This document shows positions 10,986 through 21,426 of a DNA stretch of 64,000 nucleotides, one piece after another. Source of the DNA: Henckelia pumila (taxonomy: Eukaryota > Streptophyta > Magnoliopsida > Lamiales > Gesneriaceae). The translations under genes and the position numbers were made by a program. The notes under the pieces are model-generated. The model was not told the origin of the DNA. It did not search any database and saw only the letters and a list, made by a program, of their open reading frames with translations. The stretch covers positions 18,594,206-18,658,205 of the forward strand of contig NC_133122.1 in NCBI RefSeq assembly GCF_033568475.1. Reading direction: 5' to 3'. How positions within the stretch are numbered: the stretch's first letter is position 1; every line of letters begins with the position of its first letter.

Positions 10986-11222
10986 ATATGTACCTGCACT
11001 AAATAGAGTTTGTAAATACTCGTACATTCAAACTACTACATGGAATACTACAAGCATTAATATTTTTAGTCAATTACATGGAATGAAAATTTTGAAATGT
11101 GAAATTGGCATATGGCTATCACCGTCAAAATGAAACCAAAACCAAAACCAAAATGTGCATATGCATGCCACCATCAAAACGTGCATATGTTTGTCACCAT
11201 CAAACATTCACACAACTAATAA

Positions 11223-12375
11223 CTATTTCAGTAATCCATTCGCATCGGATAATATAGAGGCTGCAACACGGGCTTGATAAGCACTCATCGTGACATCTTT
11301 TTGATACTCCCACATTATATCTGTGTCACGTGCCAAGCACTTGACCCATATGCATGTATAGACGCCGCATTCAAGTGTGTCACCTTGATCACGACACGCT
11401 ACTCTCACCAATGACTCGTTGTCCACAACAAAACCTGATTGAGAGCGGGTGCATCCAGCCAAAAACGTAGCCTGCAAAAGCTATATTTTTAAAAAACTGA
11501 TTCTCAATATCAAATATACAATGTAAAATGGTCATAGTGTTTACTCACATAAACGGTGGCAGTTCCATTTGCAGTTGGGTCACGCATTGAGTTCCAAATT
11601 CTAAATACACCGTCGGAAGTTCTATAAACAAATAGAAACCAATGCCACTTTTCATTCAGAGGAAAAATTATATATTTACATCTTCTAAATAGTTCCTCAT
11701 TCAACATTTGAAGTCTTCCCCTCGTGTAAACTGTCAGACTGGCAAAAAGGCGGCATAATCATCATCGCTACGCAACTTACATCTACTGCCTCTTTTCTTC
11801 AACTGAGAAAAGACTTCCTTCTAACAAACCACACAAACCAAAGCCTCATATTTGTGTCCATGCAAAACATGATCATAATAATATCAAAATATTTGGATTT
11901 CTACGAACCTGAACTGTTGTGTCTATGCAAAATATCTCAGACCCATTTTCCTTACTCTTTTTTTGCATAATCCGCATATAAACATTAATGATTTCGAAAT
12001 CAACAGGTTTACCAAACATAAATTCACAAAACTTTTTTCCTTCTAAAAATACTGCGTCTTCCTCCCAAATGATGACACTGTATATAAGAATGTACATGTA
12101 TTTTTGTATTAAAACATCAAAATATATACATCTATATATATTAGAAACCAAAATCAAAATTATTAAATAAAGAACGTACTTCAAAGCCTCCCTAGAAAGA
12201 TAGTTTGCCAATAAATTTTTCTCTTCCTCAGTTGCTTCTTCATGGCCACATTAATCGAGTCTATCTTTGTATCTCAGTAGATCATCCTCTACTGGACTAT
12301 TGCTATTATCATCAATACACTCAATTATGTTATCCTACACAAGAACACAATTGAAAAAAACATAAATTAAATGGT

Positions 12376-12420
<45 letters not shown>

Positions 12421-15083
12421 TACAGTATAACATAAACTACGATAAATTGATAGTCAAACCAGCTTTTTGCACTTCCTCTTAGGTCTGGGCGTCGAACTAG
12501 GCGGTGTCACAAACATCGGTGATTTTCTTTTCTTCTTGCGATCAACCCTTGTCCTCACCGTATCCACAATTGAAGATTGAATAGCTGGGATTTGCTCAAC
12601 TCCTACCCCAAGAGTGTTATCTTTGACCGCATCAAAGGTAGAGTTGGAACTCATAACTTTGCTATTATCACCACTTTCATAATCATATTCAGATGCTAAC
12701 ACATCATCTTTTTCCTTCACCACATCAGAGGTAGCACCACAACTCACACCTTTGCTATCATCACCTATTTTAGAATCATTTTCAAATCCCACACCATTGT
12801 ACGCTCCAACCTCATTAGAAACATAGCTCAAACCTTTGCTATTGTCACCCGTCTCAGAAACATTCTCACAGCCTACCATTTCATTTTTTTCAGGAGTACC
12901 AGCACATATCATACCTTTGTTCAAATCAGAGGTGCCAGAATCATCATTTTCTTTATCACCTCTTACGTCATCATTGTTTTCTTTTTGAATATCAGTAACA
13001 ACATTCAACAACAAAGCATTAATCTGACTCGAATCACATGATACATTTCTTGAATCAGTACCTACACCCTCATTAATTTCTTTCTCCATTTCATACAAAT
13101 TAACCTGCAAGTAAAACATGTAATCAGTTCCAAGATCAACAAATAATCATTCCAAAATTCAATTAAAATAAATTATCTCATATCATTTCGTTTCATTTCT
13201 TCATTCAAAAATATCTGAAACAATATCATTCAACACAAACTATGAAAAACTAAATCAACCTCGTCCTCATCTTTCTCAGAAGTCTCGTACTCCTCGATCA
13301 CAACTCCACACTCATTTTTACTCTTCAATTGAAAATCTGATCCAAACTCGTGAACTTCTTTATCAACAAGAATTTTTTGCTTCTCGCAATTCCTCAATTC
13401 AACACATAACAGCTTCTTTATCTCGTCCACTTCTTTTCTCACAATGTTATCCACCCTTATTGAATCAATGTTAACTTTTGTCGGCTCCAAAAACTTTTTT
13501 TCCTCATAAAATAGATATATCGAAAGAATCTGTATCATGGAAATACAAAAAAAAGAAAGAAAAAAGTGTCAATTCAAACAAGATTTAAAATGACATAAAC
13601 ATATTGCATCCTTAACAATTACCTTCGTTGAATCTATAGATTTCAACAATGATTCGGCTTTGGCAGTCTTCAAAGGAATCTTACTGTCACCCCATCGAAA
13701 CAACCGAGGGAACATTTTTAAACTACGAGGAACAGCCAATGAAGGAATCCTTTCATACACCCAAGCCTAAAAATAAATCAGTAGTATTTAATAGATAGAA
13801 AACATAAGACAATATAAACTAAACAGAAACAATACGTACCATCAACCCAACAGTGCATCCATCTAAATAACTTTTACTTTCGATGTTGCGTATTGATCGA
13901 CAAAGATATCGAAATGCAGCATCGCCCCAAGCATAGTCAAAAAATGTGGTCAAGTCATCGAGATAAGGGAATATAAAACTAGGGGTATAATAATTCCCCG
14001 TAGAAAATATTACACAATTGAATATGAACAAGATGTAAAGTCTGACAAAATCATCAATCTCTGACCCACTGTCACTACATGCAAGAGAAATAAGTTTTTC
14101 ATGGATTTCGGCTCGCTTTGCTCTGCCCAGATGTCCTCCAAATTGCCGAGCAAGAAATTTAGACTCCATTTTCAGATCCAAATCCACTGGTTGGCCAAAA
14201 TTTTGCAAACCAAGAATAACTGAAAACTCGCTTGGAGTGAAAGAAATCTTAATATCATCACCCACAATCAAAGAGCATGAATTAACCTCAAATCTATTCA
14301 AGATGAAATCAATCCTACGGCTGCTGGTTGCAAGTTCGGGCATGTCCATCCAATTACCAAGAGGAGTATCTGTTATCCTAATCCTATGTTGTTTCCCTAT
14401 TTTTGGTTTTAATTATGTCATCACATCTTTAAACATAATAGGAGAGCATCGACTACAATATTCTTTAACACTTTCTTTCTTCGCAAAATCATCAATTTTT
14501 TTTTTCCTTCAATAACAATTCCTAAATAAATACAAACAACAATAAGATACAAAACTTACAAATTTATACATAATCAGTAAACAAGAAATCAAAAAAATCA
14601 ATTTCAGTATCAAAAACATTTTTAACAAAAGTAATCATTCACTTTAAATTTACAAATAATCATATCATCAGAACCCTAGCAAAAATATAATAGAAACGAA
14701 CGAATAACTACATGGCCAAGAACATAACCCTAGAATTTTTTTGGGAAAAAAGGGTTAACAAATGAGATGAGAAAAAAATACTCAAAAACACGTAAATAAC
14801 CATGAATAATTCAAAATTTCGTGAAACTAATACGGATTAACAGAGACATCGCGAAGAACGTAACCCTAAAATTTGGGGATAAAATGGTTAACAAATGAGA
14901 TGAGAAAAAAGACTCAAAAACACACAAATAGCAATGACTACTTCCAAATCTTCCTGAAACGAGTACGAATTAACAGAAAAATTTCGAGATGCAAACCTTT
15001 TTTGATTTACGATCGGCAGTAATCTCCTGCTTTTCAAATCTCAATTTTTTCTTAACCTTCTTGGGCTGAGAAAAATTCTTCAT
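11223..15083 (-). pseudogene. DUF1985-Ulp1 (C48 peptidase-like) gene of the MULE, decayed
   Basis: The minus-strand exons inferred are 15083-14997, about 14505-13840, 13766-13623, 13529-13260, 13104-12460, 12334-12180, 12077-11909, about 11735-11549 and 11471-11223. Exon 1 encodes a basic, NLS-like MKNFSQPKKVKKKLRF. Exon 2 matches DUF1985 (SRRIDFILNRFEVNS, SFIFPYLDDL, AWGDAAFRYL). Exon 3 has AWVYERIPSLA. Exon 5 is an acidic Ser/Asn-rich linker with repeated GDNSKG-like units and a basic end (PRPKRKCKK). The Ulp1 core shows the catalytic His (KWHWFLFVY) and the Gln/Cys pair (DQGDTLECGVYTC), but the usual Asp position reads Asn (RIWNSM). Stops occur in exon 2 (near 14418), exon 6 and around 11710-11740, where the frame also shifts. 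By family it would act as a SUMO/ubiquitin-like protease; activity here is unlikely. Confidence 0.82.
12379..12418. repeat. (TA)n microsatellite
   Basis: About 20 uninterrupted TA units lie within an inferred intron of the Ulp1-like gene. Confidence 0.95.
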
Positions 15084-15225
15084 GGTGCAACTTTCTGAAA
15101 CGATGTCTTCCGGTGACGAGAACGAACTAAACGACAGGGCGACGGTGAGAAAAATTCTTCATGGTGCAACTTTCTGAAACGATGCCTTCCGGTGACGAGA
15201 ACGAACTAAAGGACAGGGCGACGGT
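15068..15225. repeat. 79-bp tandem duplication over the Ulp1-like start codon
   Basis: Units 15068-15146 and 15147-15225 differ at about two positions. Each carries the same ATG context (minus strand). The outer ATG at 15162 opens a short frame of about 11 codons that ends before the inner start codon at 15083, so the duplication creates an upstream ORF. Confidence 0.9.
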
Positions 15226-15340
15226 GAGAAGAAGAGCAGAGAAGGAAATAGAGATCCGGTAAATGAGGAAATGAAGTTTATTATTATTTATGTATGTATT
15301 CATAAGGTATATACAGTTTAAAAATAATATAATTTATGTG

Positions 15341-15465
15341 TATAATGTATTTGGGAAGTTTGAAATAATAAAATAATGAGTAAGGTAATTGAAAGTGATT
15401 TTGGCTGACATGGGGACTGTGCACAAACATGAGTTTGGGTTTGGGCATTTAAGGGGAATTTACCG
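15341..15465 (-). repeat. MULE right terminal inverted repeat
   Basis: This is the inverted partner of 6040-6165. It ends CTTAAGG-free GGGGAATTTACCG directly before the TSD copy at 15466. Confidence 0.75.
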
Positions 15466-15474
15466 TTATTTCAA

Positions 15475-15652
15475 TCCAAAAAATATTATAAACTTAAATT
15501 ATGAATAAAATATTAATATTTAATATAAAAATATAATTATATATTATTAATATATATTCATATATATTTTATATTTATTTTTGACTGAACGTGTCCGACC
15601 AAACCCAAAACCCGCATATGCATTCGCTTGACCGGATATAAACTCATCCCGT
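15475..15652. mobile_element. Right part of the repeat interrupted by the MULE
   Basis: AT-rich sequence continues that of 5820-6039 and ends in GACCAAACCCAAAACCCGC near 15618, roughly inverted to GCGGGTCGGGTTTGGGC at 5703. See 5702-6039. Confidence 0.45.
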
Positions 15653-15669
15653 TGGCGGTAAGTTAGATC

Positions 15670-15807
15670 CTGTATATACAGGCACTGCCTTGAGATAGAT
15701 TTAACGGTGGACATTTATCAATAAATGTGGAATACATTATTTTTTAGTGGATCTCGCATGTACTAATAAATGAGGATCTATCATAGGATAATGCCTGTAT
15801 AGCCAGA
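15670..15807. mobile_element. Possible tiny TIR element
   Basis: CTGTATATACAGGCACT near 15671 and AATGCCTGTATAGCCAG near 15790 are imperfect inverted copies around a 100-bp AT-rich core. No TSD was established. Confidence 0.35.
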
Positions 15808-16539
15808 TTGAAATGAACACCGTTGCCAGGTTCGATGCGAGGCCAGAATTAAACCATCCTCGTCTCCATCCTCATCCCAATCCCAATAAAAAAAGCACAC
15901 GTGCCAGCCTTCTCTTTTTTTTTTTTTTTTCTTGAAAAACGTGCCAGCCTTCTCACCCCACCGCTTCAACGAAAACAAGCATCAAAACAACACTGTTCCC
16001 TTCCACTTCTTCACCGTGATTTGGGAGATCAGGTCAGTAGCTTCTTCTCCGTTTTGTTTCTTCTCTTCTCGTTTCTGCCACTTCTTAATCGCTTACAATT
16101 CCTTTGCCTTTCCCATTCTTCTGCGCAGTGTTCCCTTTTTGTGGGATTGAAGAGCTTCGGCTGGGTTAATTTTCTTCTCGTGTTTTTGTTCCGCTTGTTT
16201 TTGGTTTTTGGATATTCTCGGTGTTTGTGTTTCTTCACCTCGCTCTTCTTTGTTTGTGCTTTCTGATTTTCTAAGGTGATTAGATTTTGTCACTGGTATC
16301 TCATTACTTCTAGATTTATGCAAATTGTATGTTGGTTGAATGCAATTTTATCTTCCTTCTTCTGAAAATTGAATTCTTCCTGATTCATTGGGGGTACAAG
16401 ATAATAGTTTTGAAGGCCTCTTGTTTCGCCTCGCCCTGTATTTTGTGGCGATGCATTTGTTATATTTATCAGCCCCTGTTGAACAATTTCCTTCAAGTTT
16501 ATGTAGATCTAATGCTACTTTGAGGTATAGAAGTATAGT
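15808..16539 (+). other. Pyrimidine-rich region, possible non-coding 5' exon
   Basis: CT-rich sequence at 15905-16032 ends GGGAGATCAG/GTCAGT, a good splice donor, and looks like a plant 5' untranslated exon. I find no coding exon it joins to before the enoyl-CoA hydratase gene at 20401, so any link to that gene is speculative. Open frames here are low-complexity translations. Confidence 0.3.
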
Positions 16540-16552
16540 TCTTATATTCTTT

Positions 16553-17014
16553 CTTTTTTTTTTTTTGAAAGAAAAACGATTCCATATCAAACGTCTTGAA
16601 GTACACAGTCTAACAACCAATTAGGAAATCCAGAACAGATCCAGGTACAAGAACTCAGTACAAGTAAAAATCAAATTGTGCTAATGTATGCGCACACGAG
16701 TTGGCTTGACGACATATATGTTGAATACCTCTAAATCTTTCATCTCGCATCAAATTTTGACCTCCTTGACCACTCTCTCATCTGATCCCAACCAATCAAA
16801 AGGTTCTTGAATTGCCTTAACCGCTTCCAACGAATCAGAATAAGTTCAGATTTTATCAATATTACATTGCAAACAAAGCTTCAACCCAAAGAGAACAGCC
16901 TTCATCTCCCCTCTAAAAACTAATCCTGGATTACTAATAGGGCTGGCCAAAGCGGCCACAAATTGACCACCACTGTCTCGAATAATGGCCCCAACCGAAA
17001 GACAGCCCCTTGCC
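16553..17014 (-). pseudogene. 5'-truncated LINE fragment with RNase H remnant
   Basis: The minus strand from 17000 encodes SVGAIIRDSGGQFVAALA, then FRGEMKAVLFGLKLC, then (after a stop) YSDSLEAVKAIQE. This is the plant LINE-type RNase H fold with its Asp/Glu/Asp positions (IRD, GEM, SDS). In-frame stops follow. The minus-strand 3' end is an A run (T run at 16554-16566). A perfect 13-bp TSD, TCTTATATTCTTT, flanks it at 16540-16552 and 17015-17027. The end and TSD mark target-primed reverse transcription with 5' truncation. The sequence before and after would join cleanly without it. Confidence 0.85.
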
Positions 17015-17027
17015 TCTTATATTCTTT

Positions 17028-17927
17028 AATATCTGCCTCATACCACTTTCAATACCACTGCTTGTTTCTTGAAGATGAACACAATTTTTTTTTAATGCTT
17101 GATGATTTTTTAGGGCATAATACTTCTCTCCTCCGACCGTTCTGCGTTTTCTCTGCCGTTAATTAGTTGTCCGTTCCAACAGTTTTGCGTCGTTTGGCTT
17201 CTATTTGGAAACTTCGTACGGCTAACGGTTTCGTTCTTCTCTGTTTTTGTCCCTTTGTTTTGCGTTGTAAAAGGTGGTCTATTTTTTCAGATCGGTGTGT
17301 CCTCTGCCTTCTATCCGGGACTCGGAAACTTCGTACGGGTAATAAGTTGCTTCTTCTCTGTTTTGCTTTTTTGTTTTTTTGTTTTTTTGTTTTTGTTTTT
17401 GTTTTTTTGTTTTTTTGTTTTTTTTACCTTTGTTTTGCTTCAAAATGTGATCTAGATCTGTGTTTTGTTTTGTTTGCACTGAAAATTAAAATTACCCAAC
17501 CAAACAGACTGGAGAAAACCCATAATAAAGAATGGAAATAAAATATAAGGTGCTGTCAGTGTGTGTGTAACTTTTTAACATATAATTTGATGAAAAATGA
17601 TTAAATTATTTCTTTTGATGCAAAAAAAGGTCCAATTATAATTTCACAGAAAGTATTAATAGATTTAAAGATATTTCATTCTCTGCTCCATGAGTTTCTA
17701 TCCATAGCTTACTGCTAACAATATAACTCTCTATAATTTTTTTTATCTTTTCTTTTTAGAGACTTTTTTCTTTCCAAAAAAATTATTTCCGATAGAATAA
17801 GACAGATTTTTTTAGGTTTGCCGCAACGCTGTCGGTCTTTCTTCTTTCGTTTAGATTTGATGTTTTCTGTCTTAGTTTTTGTGAGTTTTCCTTTTTGTTT
17901 TTTCCATAGAGGCTATATAATACGTTT
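17028..17927. repeat. Imperfect duplicated block and T/G-rich low complexity
   Basis: GGAAACTTCGTACGG, followed by CTTCTCTGTTTTTG or CTTCTCTGTTTTGC and a TTTGTTTTGC motif, occurs at about 17207-17275 and again at 17327-17440. The second copy is stretched by a (GTTTTTTT)n run at 17365-17432. There is no gene; open frames here are low-complexity translations. Confidence 0.5.
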
Positions 17928-17936
17928 CAGAAATTA

Positions 17937-19236
17937 GGGAAAATTAGCATTTTAATCCTGTATGTAGGCTTCATTTTGGTTTTGGTCCTGTATATTGGCT
18001 TGTTTTGGAAAAGATCCTGTAACTTTGTTTTTATTTTGGATTTAGTCCTACATGTTTGATTGTTTTGGTTTTGGTCCTATAGGTTGACTTACTTTTTCAT
18101 TTTGGTCTTATACAAAGTTATGTTTTGAAAAAAAGTACATGAATTTGGATTTTTTTTGGATTTGGTCCTATTAGTTGACTTGTTTTTTTTTTATTTTGAT
18201 CGTGGAAAAGATACGGTTTTGACCAAATTATGCTCGGTTAAGTTAGAATAAGCGCTTATATTTTTTATTTTAAAATAATAAATTAAATTTAGAATTTAGA
18301 TGTTGACTTTTCAACTTCACCGCTTAAGCTTTTATAATAAATATTTTTTTATGATTTTATAATTAAATAAATTAGGTTTAAAATTTAGATGCTGACATTC
18401 TAATTATTTTTTAAAATAATAATTATGTTCTAAAAGGTACAATAACTTGGTTATTTTTTTGTATTTTTCCTCCGTCGCCGAAACTGGAGGGAGCAGCAAA
18501 ATTTTGCTTATTTGCAGTGTTCTAAAAAGCACGCTTAAGCGGCGATTAAGCGTGATAAAAGTGAAACATACTTAAAAAGCTCTGCTTTCGAGAAAAGCGG
18601 AACAAAAAAAGTCAACCATAGTTGAGAACGATAAAAAAATATATTAGAGTGTTACTTTTTAAAAGAACGAAAGTATGTTTTAAATATATTTTTAGTTTTT
18701 TAGCTAATTTTGTTAATTTAGGTTGGAACTTATTTATATGATCATTAATAGGTGCTAAGTGGGCGAACACTTAGTGCCAAATAAAAAAAAATCGAAGTTA
18801 CAGTTGAGAACGATATAAATGAATATTTGTTTGTTACTTTTTAAAAGAACAAAAGTATGTTACATTTAATACATTAAATTAACATATTTTAGATTTTATT
18901 AAATTATTTAGATTAAAAAAATTTAAGCGTAAAAAAATATTTTTTTTATTAGTTAGTTGTAGTTATCTCAAACCAATAAGCTGATAAAACATGAAAGAAT
19001 AAAAAATATTTATTACAAAAATAATTAGAGATCAACTTCTAAATTTCAAAACATGATAACATACGGGACGAAAACTAAAAAGCAAACCAACTTACAGGAC
19101 CAAAACCAAAATAAGCCAACATATAGGACTAAATCCAAAAAAAAATCGAGTTACAGGATCTTTTCCAAAACAAGTCAACATACAGGACTAAAACCAAAAA
19201 GAAGCCAACATACAGGACCAAAATGCTAATTTTCCC
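17937..19236. mobile_element. 1.3-kb non-autonomous MULE with about 190-bp TIRs and 9-bp TSD
   Basis: GGGAAAATTAGC at the left end and GCTAATTTTCCC at the right end start long inverted repeats. Each is made of internal near-repeats of the form (T)GGTCCTGTATGTTGGCTT. CAGAAATTA is duplicated exactly at 17928-17936 and 19237-19245. The interior (18130-19050) is AT rich without transposase sequence. A 9-bp TSD plus long TIRs indicates mobilisation by a Mutator transposase. Confidence 0.88.
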
Positions 19237-19245
19237 CAGAAATTA

Positions 19246-20400
19246 AAGTAAAAAAGGAAACCAAAATATATTTTTTAAACTTGTACTAATATAATAATAC
19301 ACACACACATATATATATAGCTATTACTACATATAAAGCTTCCACCCCCTATACTGACATTTTTGGTTAGCTTCATATTGCTTTTAATATAATTACGATT
19401 TCATCATTTATTTCTTTTTCATTTTCTTTTATTTTCATTCCTTTTTCTTGATTTCATCATTTTGTTTCTCATTTTTTTCTTCTTTCTTTCTTTTTGTTTG
19501 ACACATTAAAAAATTATCAAAATACTTCCCTCAATTTATAACTTAAACCACAGATACAACTTTCTGCGTGTTGTGGAACATCTGCTACATGTAGCCATTT
19601 AACCACGTGTAGATTTGAAACCTGCAAACTAAAAAAAAAAAAAATCCTTGTTTGTCAGAATAATATACGCAGCAGCAAAGCTTGCTGGTACAGCCAAAAT
19701 CTTAGTAATATTTGGGAAATAAAGAAGATTTTGTGAGCTTTGCTTGCTGGATTTTGGCCATTCTCATCATATCATAATTGAAGAAAAATATGAGCTTTTG
19801 AATGCCATGACTTAATTTAAAATGAATGCTTACTTCACAGGGTTTAATGCTGCCTAGGTATTAACTATAACCATTTGTGTAGATTACTCATACATTTATC
19901 TCTAACTAAATGTCTAACTAAAGTAAAGTTTAGTTTTTACCCACGTGTTGTACAACTTTATCAATGTTATCAGATCTGCTTTTTGTTTTGTTTAAATATT
20001 TTGATGTCTGAGGGTAGTTTCTTTCTCGTCGCTTTTTTTTTCTTGGTTCTTTCCTGCATGCTGTAAAACGTTTTCCATAAGCTCAGATCTGTTCTTTCTT
20101 TTGTTAAGATTTTTTTAATTCAGTCTTCTCATTGCTTCTACTTTCATGAATCAAATTTGCTTTTACGTCATGCGGTTTCTGCTTGGGATTGCAAAGGCTT
20201 CTGCAGGCTCAGTCTCTTCGCTTGTTTTTCCTCTTGTTATTACCCACATGCTGTACCACGTTTTCGATTTTATTAGATATGCAAACCTGGGTAAACACCT
20301 CAAGTATTGAGGTGTCCATACCTAGTAATAATAATAATTGCAAATCCAATGCGCTTGTACATCTCATCTCATCTCATGTCAGATCATCACGTACAACCAA
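19246..20400 (+). promoter_or_regulatory. Upstream region of the enoyl-CoA hydratase gene
   Basis: No coding sequence is seen. T-rich stretches and several AGATCTG(C/T)TTTTTGTTTTG-like motifs (about 19970, 20085) repeat imperfectly. An in-frame ATG at 20338 lies upstream of the chosen start. Promoter elements cannot be assigned with confidence. Confidence 0.3.
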
Positions 20401-21242
20401 ATGGAGAAGCCGCCGCCGGAGAAGCAGCTGATCTTGGTGAAGAAAGATCCCGATGGAGTGGCCTTGGTCATCATAAATCGGCCCAAATCTCTCAACTCAT
20501 TGACCCGGCCCATGATCGTCGATTTGGCCCGCGCCATCAACACTCTGAGCTCTGATGATTCGGTCCGGGTCATCATATTGTCCGGCTCTGGCAGGGCCTT
20601 CTGCTCCGGCGTAGACCTGACGTCTGCGGAGGACGTGTTCAAGGGGGATGTCAAGGATATGGAAACCGACCCGGTCTACCAAATGGACCGCTGCGCCAAA
20701 CCCATCATCGGAGCCATCAACGGCTTCGCAGTCACGGCTGGTTTTGAGATTGCTTTAGCTTGTGATTTCTTGGTGGCTTCTAAACAAGCTAAATTTATCG
20801 ATACCCATGCGAGGTACAATTATTTGATTGTAAATCGTTGCAAGTCTTGATTTTGTTTCAGATGGATTTGCTTTGAATAATTGATTGTGAGGTGGGTAAT
20901 GAATGCAGGTTTGGAATATTTCCTTCGTGGGGTCTGTCTCAGAAGCTTTCTCGCATAATTGGGCCGAATCGAGCTCGCCAAGTGTCTATGACGGCGATGG
21001 CCGTAACTGCGGAGCAAGCCGAGAGATGGGGTTTGGTTAATCATGTAGTTGAAGAAGGTGAAGTGGTGAAGAAAGCTAGAGAAATAGCTGAATCCATGAT
21101 CAAGAATAATCAAGACTTGGTGGTGAGGTATAAATCAGTTATAAATGATGGATTCAGAATGGATCTGGGTCATGCCCTTGCTCTGGAGAAGGTATCCCTT
21201 CAACTTAAAACTTGTATGTTCCTCTGCTATTATTGCTCTATC

Positions 21243-21273
<31 letters not shown>

Positions 21274-21426
21274 GTTCTCAGTTGTTTTGAATTTGAGGAG
21301 TTGGATTTTTGTCACTCACAGGAAAGGGCTCACCAATATTACGATGGAATGACTAACGACCAATTTCAGAAAATGCAAGAATTCATAGCCAGCCGGAGCT
21401 CAAAGAAACCATCTTCCAAGCTGTGA
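20401..21426 (+). CDS. ECHIA: Peroxisomal enoyl-CoA hydratase/isomerase (ECHIA-like)
   Basis: Three exons are inferred: 20401-20813, 20909-21191 and 21322-21426, with phases joining to 266 codons plus stop. The protein is a crotonase-fold enzyme. It has INRPKSLNSL near residue 25, GRAFCSGVDLTSAE (CoA/oxyanion region) and INGFAVTAGFEIALACDFLV. GFE carries the first catalytic Glu. The region holding the second Glu in classical hydratases reads DTHARFGIFPSWG, without an acidic residue after the Asp. The C-terminus is SKKPSSKL, a canonical PTS1 peroxisome signal. By family it hydrates or isomerises enoyl-CoAs in peroxisomal fatty-acid degradation. It matches my recollection of the Arabidopsis At4g16210 type. 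The start was chosen because MEKPPPEKQL matches the family N-terminus; an in-frame ATG at 20338 would add 21 residues. Intron 2 has a (TA)n run. Confidence 0.9.

Larger units (their letters stand above)
6040..15465 (+). mobile_element. 9.4-kb Mutator-like element carrying transposase, GRF and Ulp1-like genes
   Basis: The boundaries are set by a perfect 9-bp TSD, TTATTTCAA, at 6031-6039 and 15466-15474. The inner ends are GGGTGAATTGTGATAAAATA and, on the other strand, CGGTAAATTCCCCTTAAATG, which align without gaps. Similarity runs inward about 125 bp. The cargo is a MuDR-type transposase (plus strand), a GRF zinc-finger/membrane protein and a DUF1985-Ulp1 protease-like gene (both minus strand), so the outer genes converge. 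MULEs carrying Ulp1-like genes are known in plants (Kaonashi elements in Arabidopsis, CUMULE in melon). All three genes have in-frame stops, so this copy is not autonomous now. It sits inside an older repeat (5702-6039 and 15475-15652). Confidence 0.88.

Noticed and set aside
15901-16323. Several overlapping T-rich open frames as coding exons
   Set aside because: They encode Phe/Leu/Ser-rich low-complexity peptides without family features; a non-coding 5' exon is more plausible.
17167-17541. Open frame rich in Phe/Leu/Cys that looks like a membrane protein
   Set aside because: It is a translation of a (GTTTTTTT)n low-complexity run in a duplicated non-coding block.
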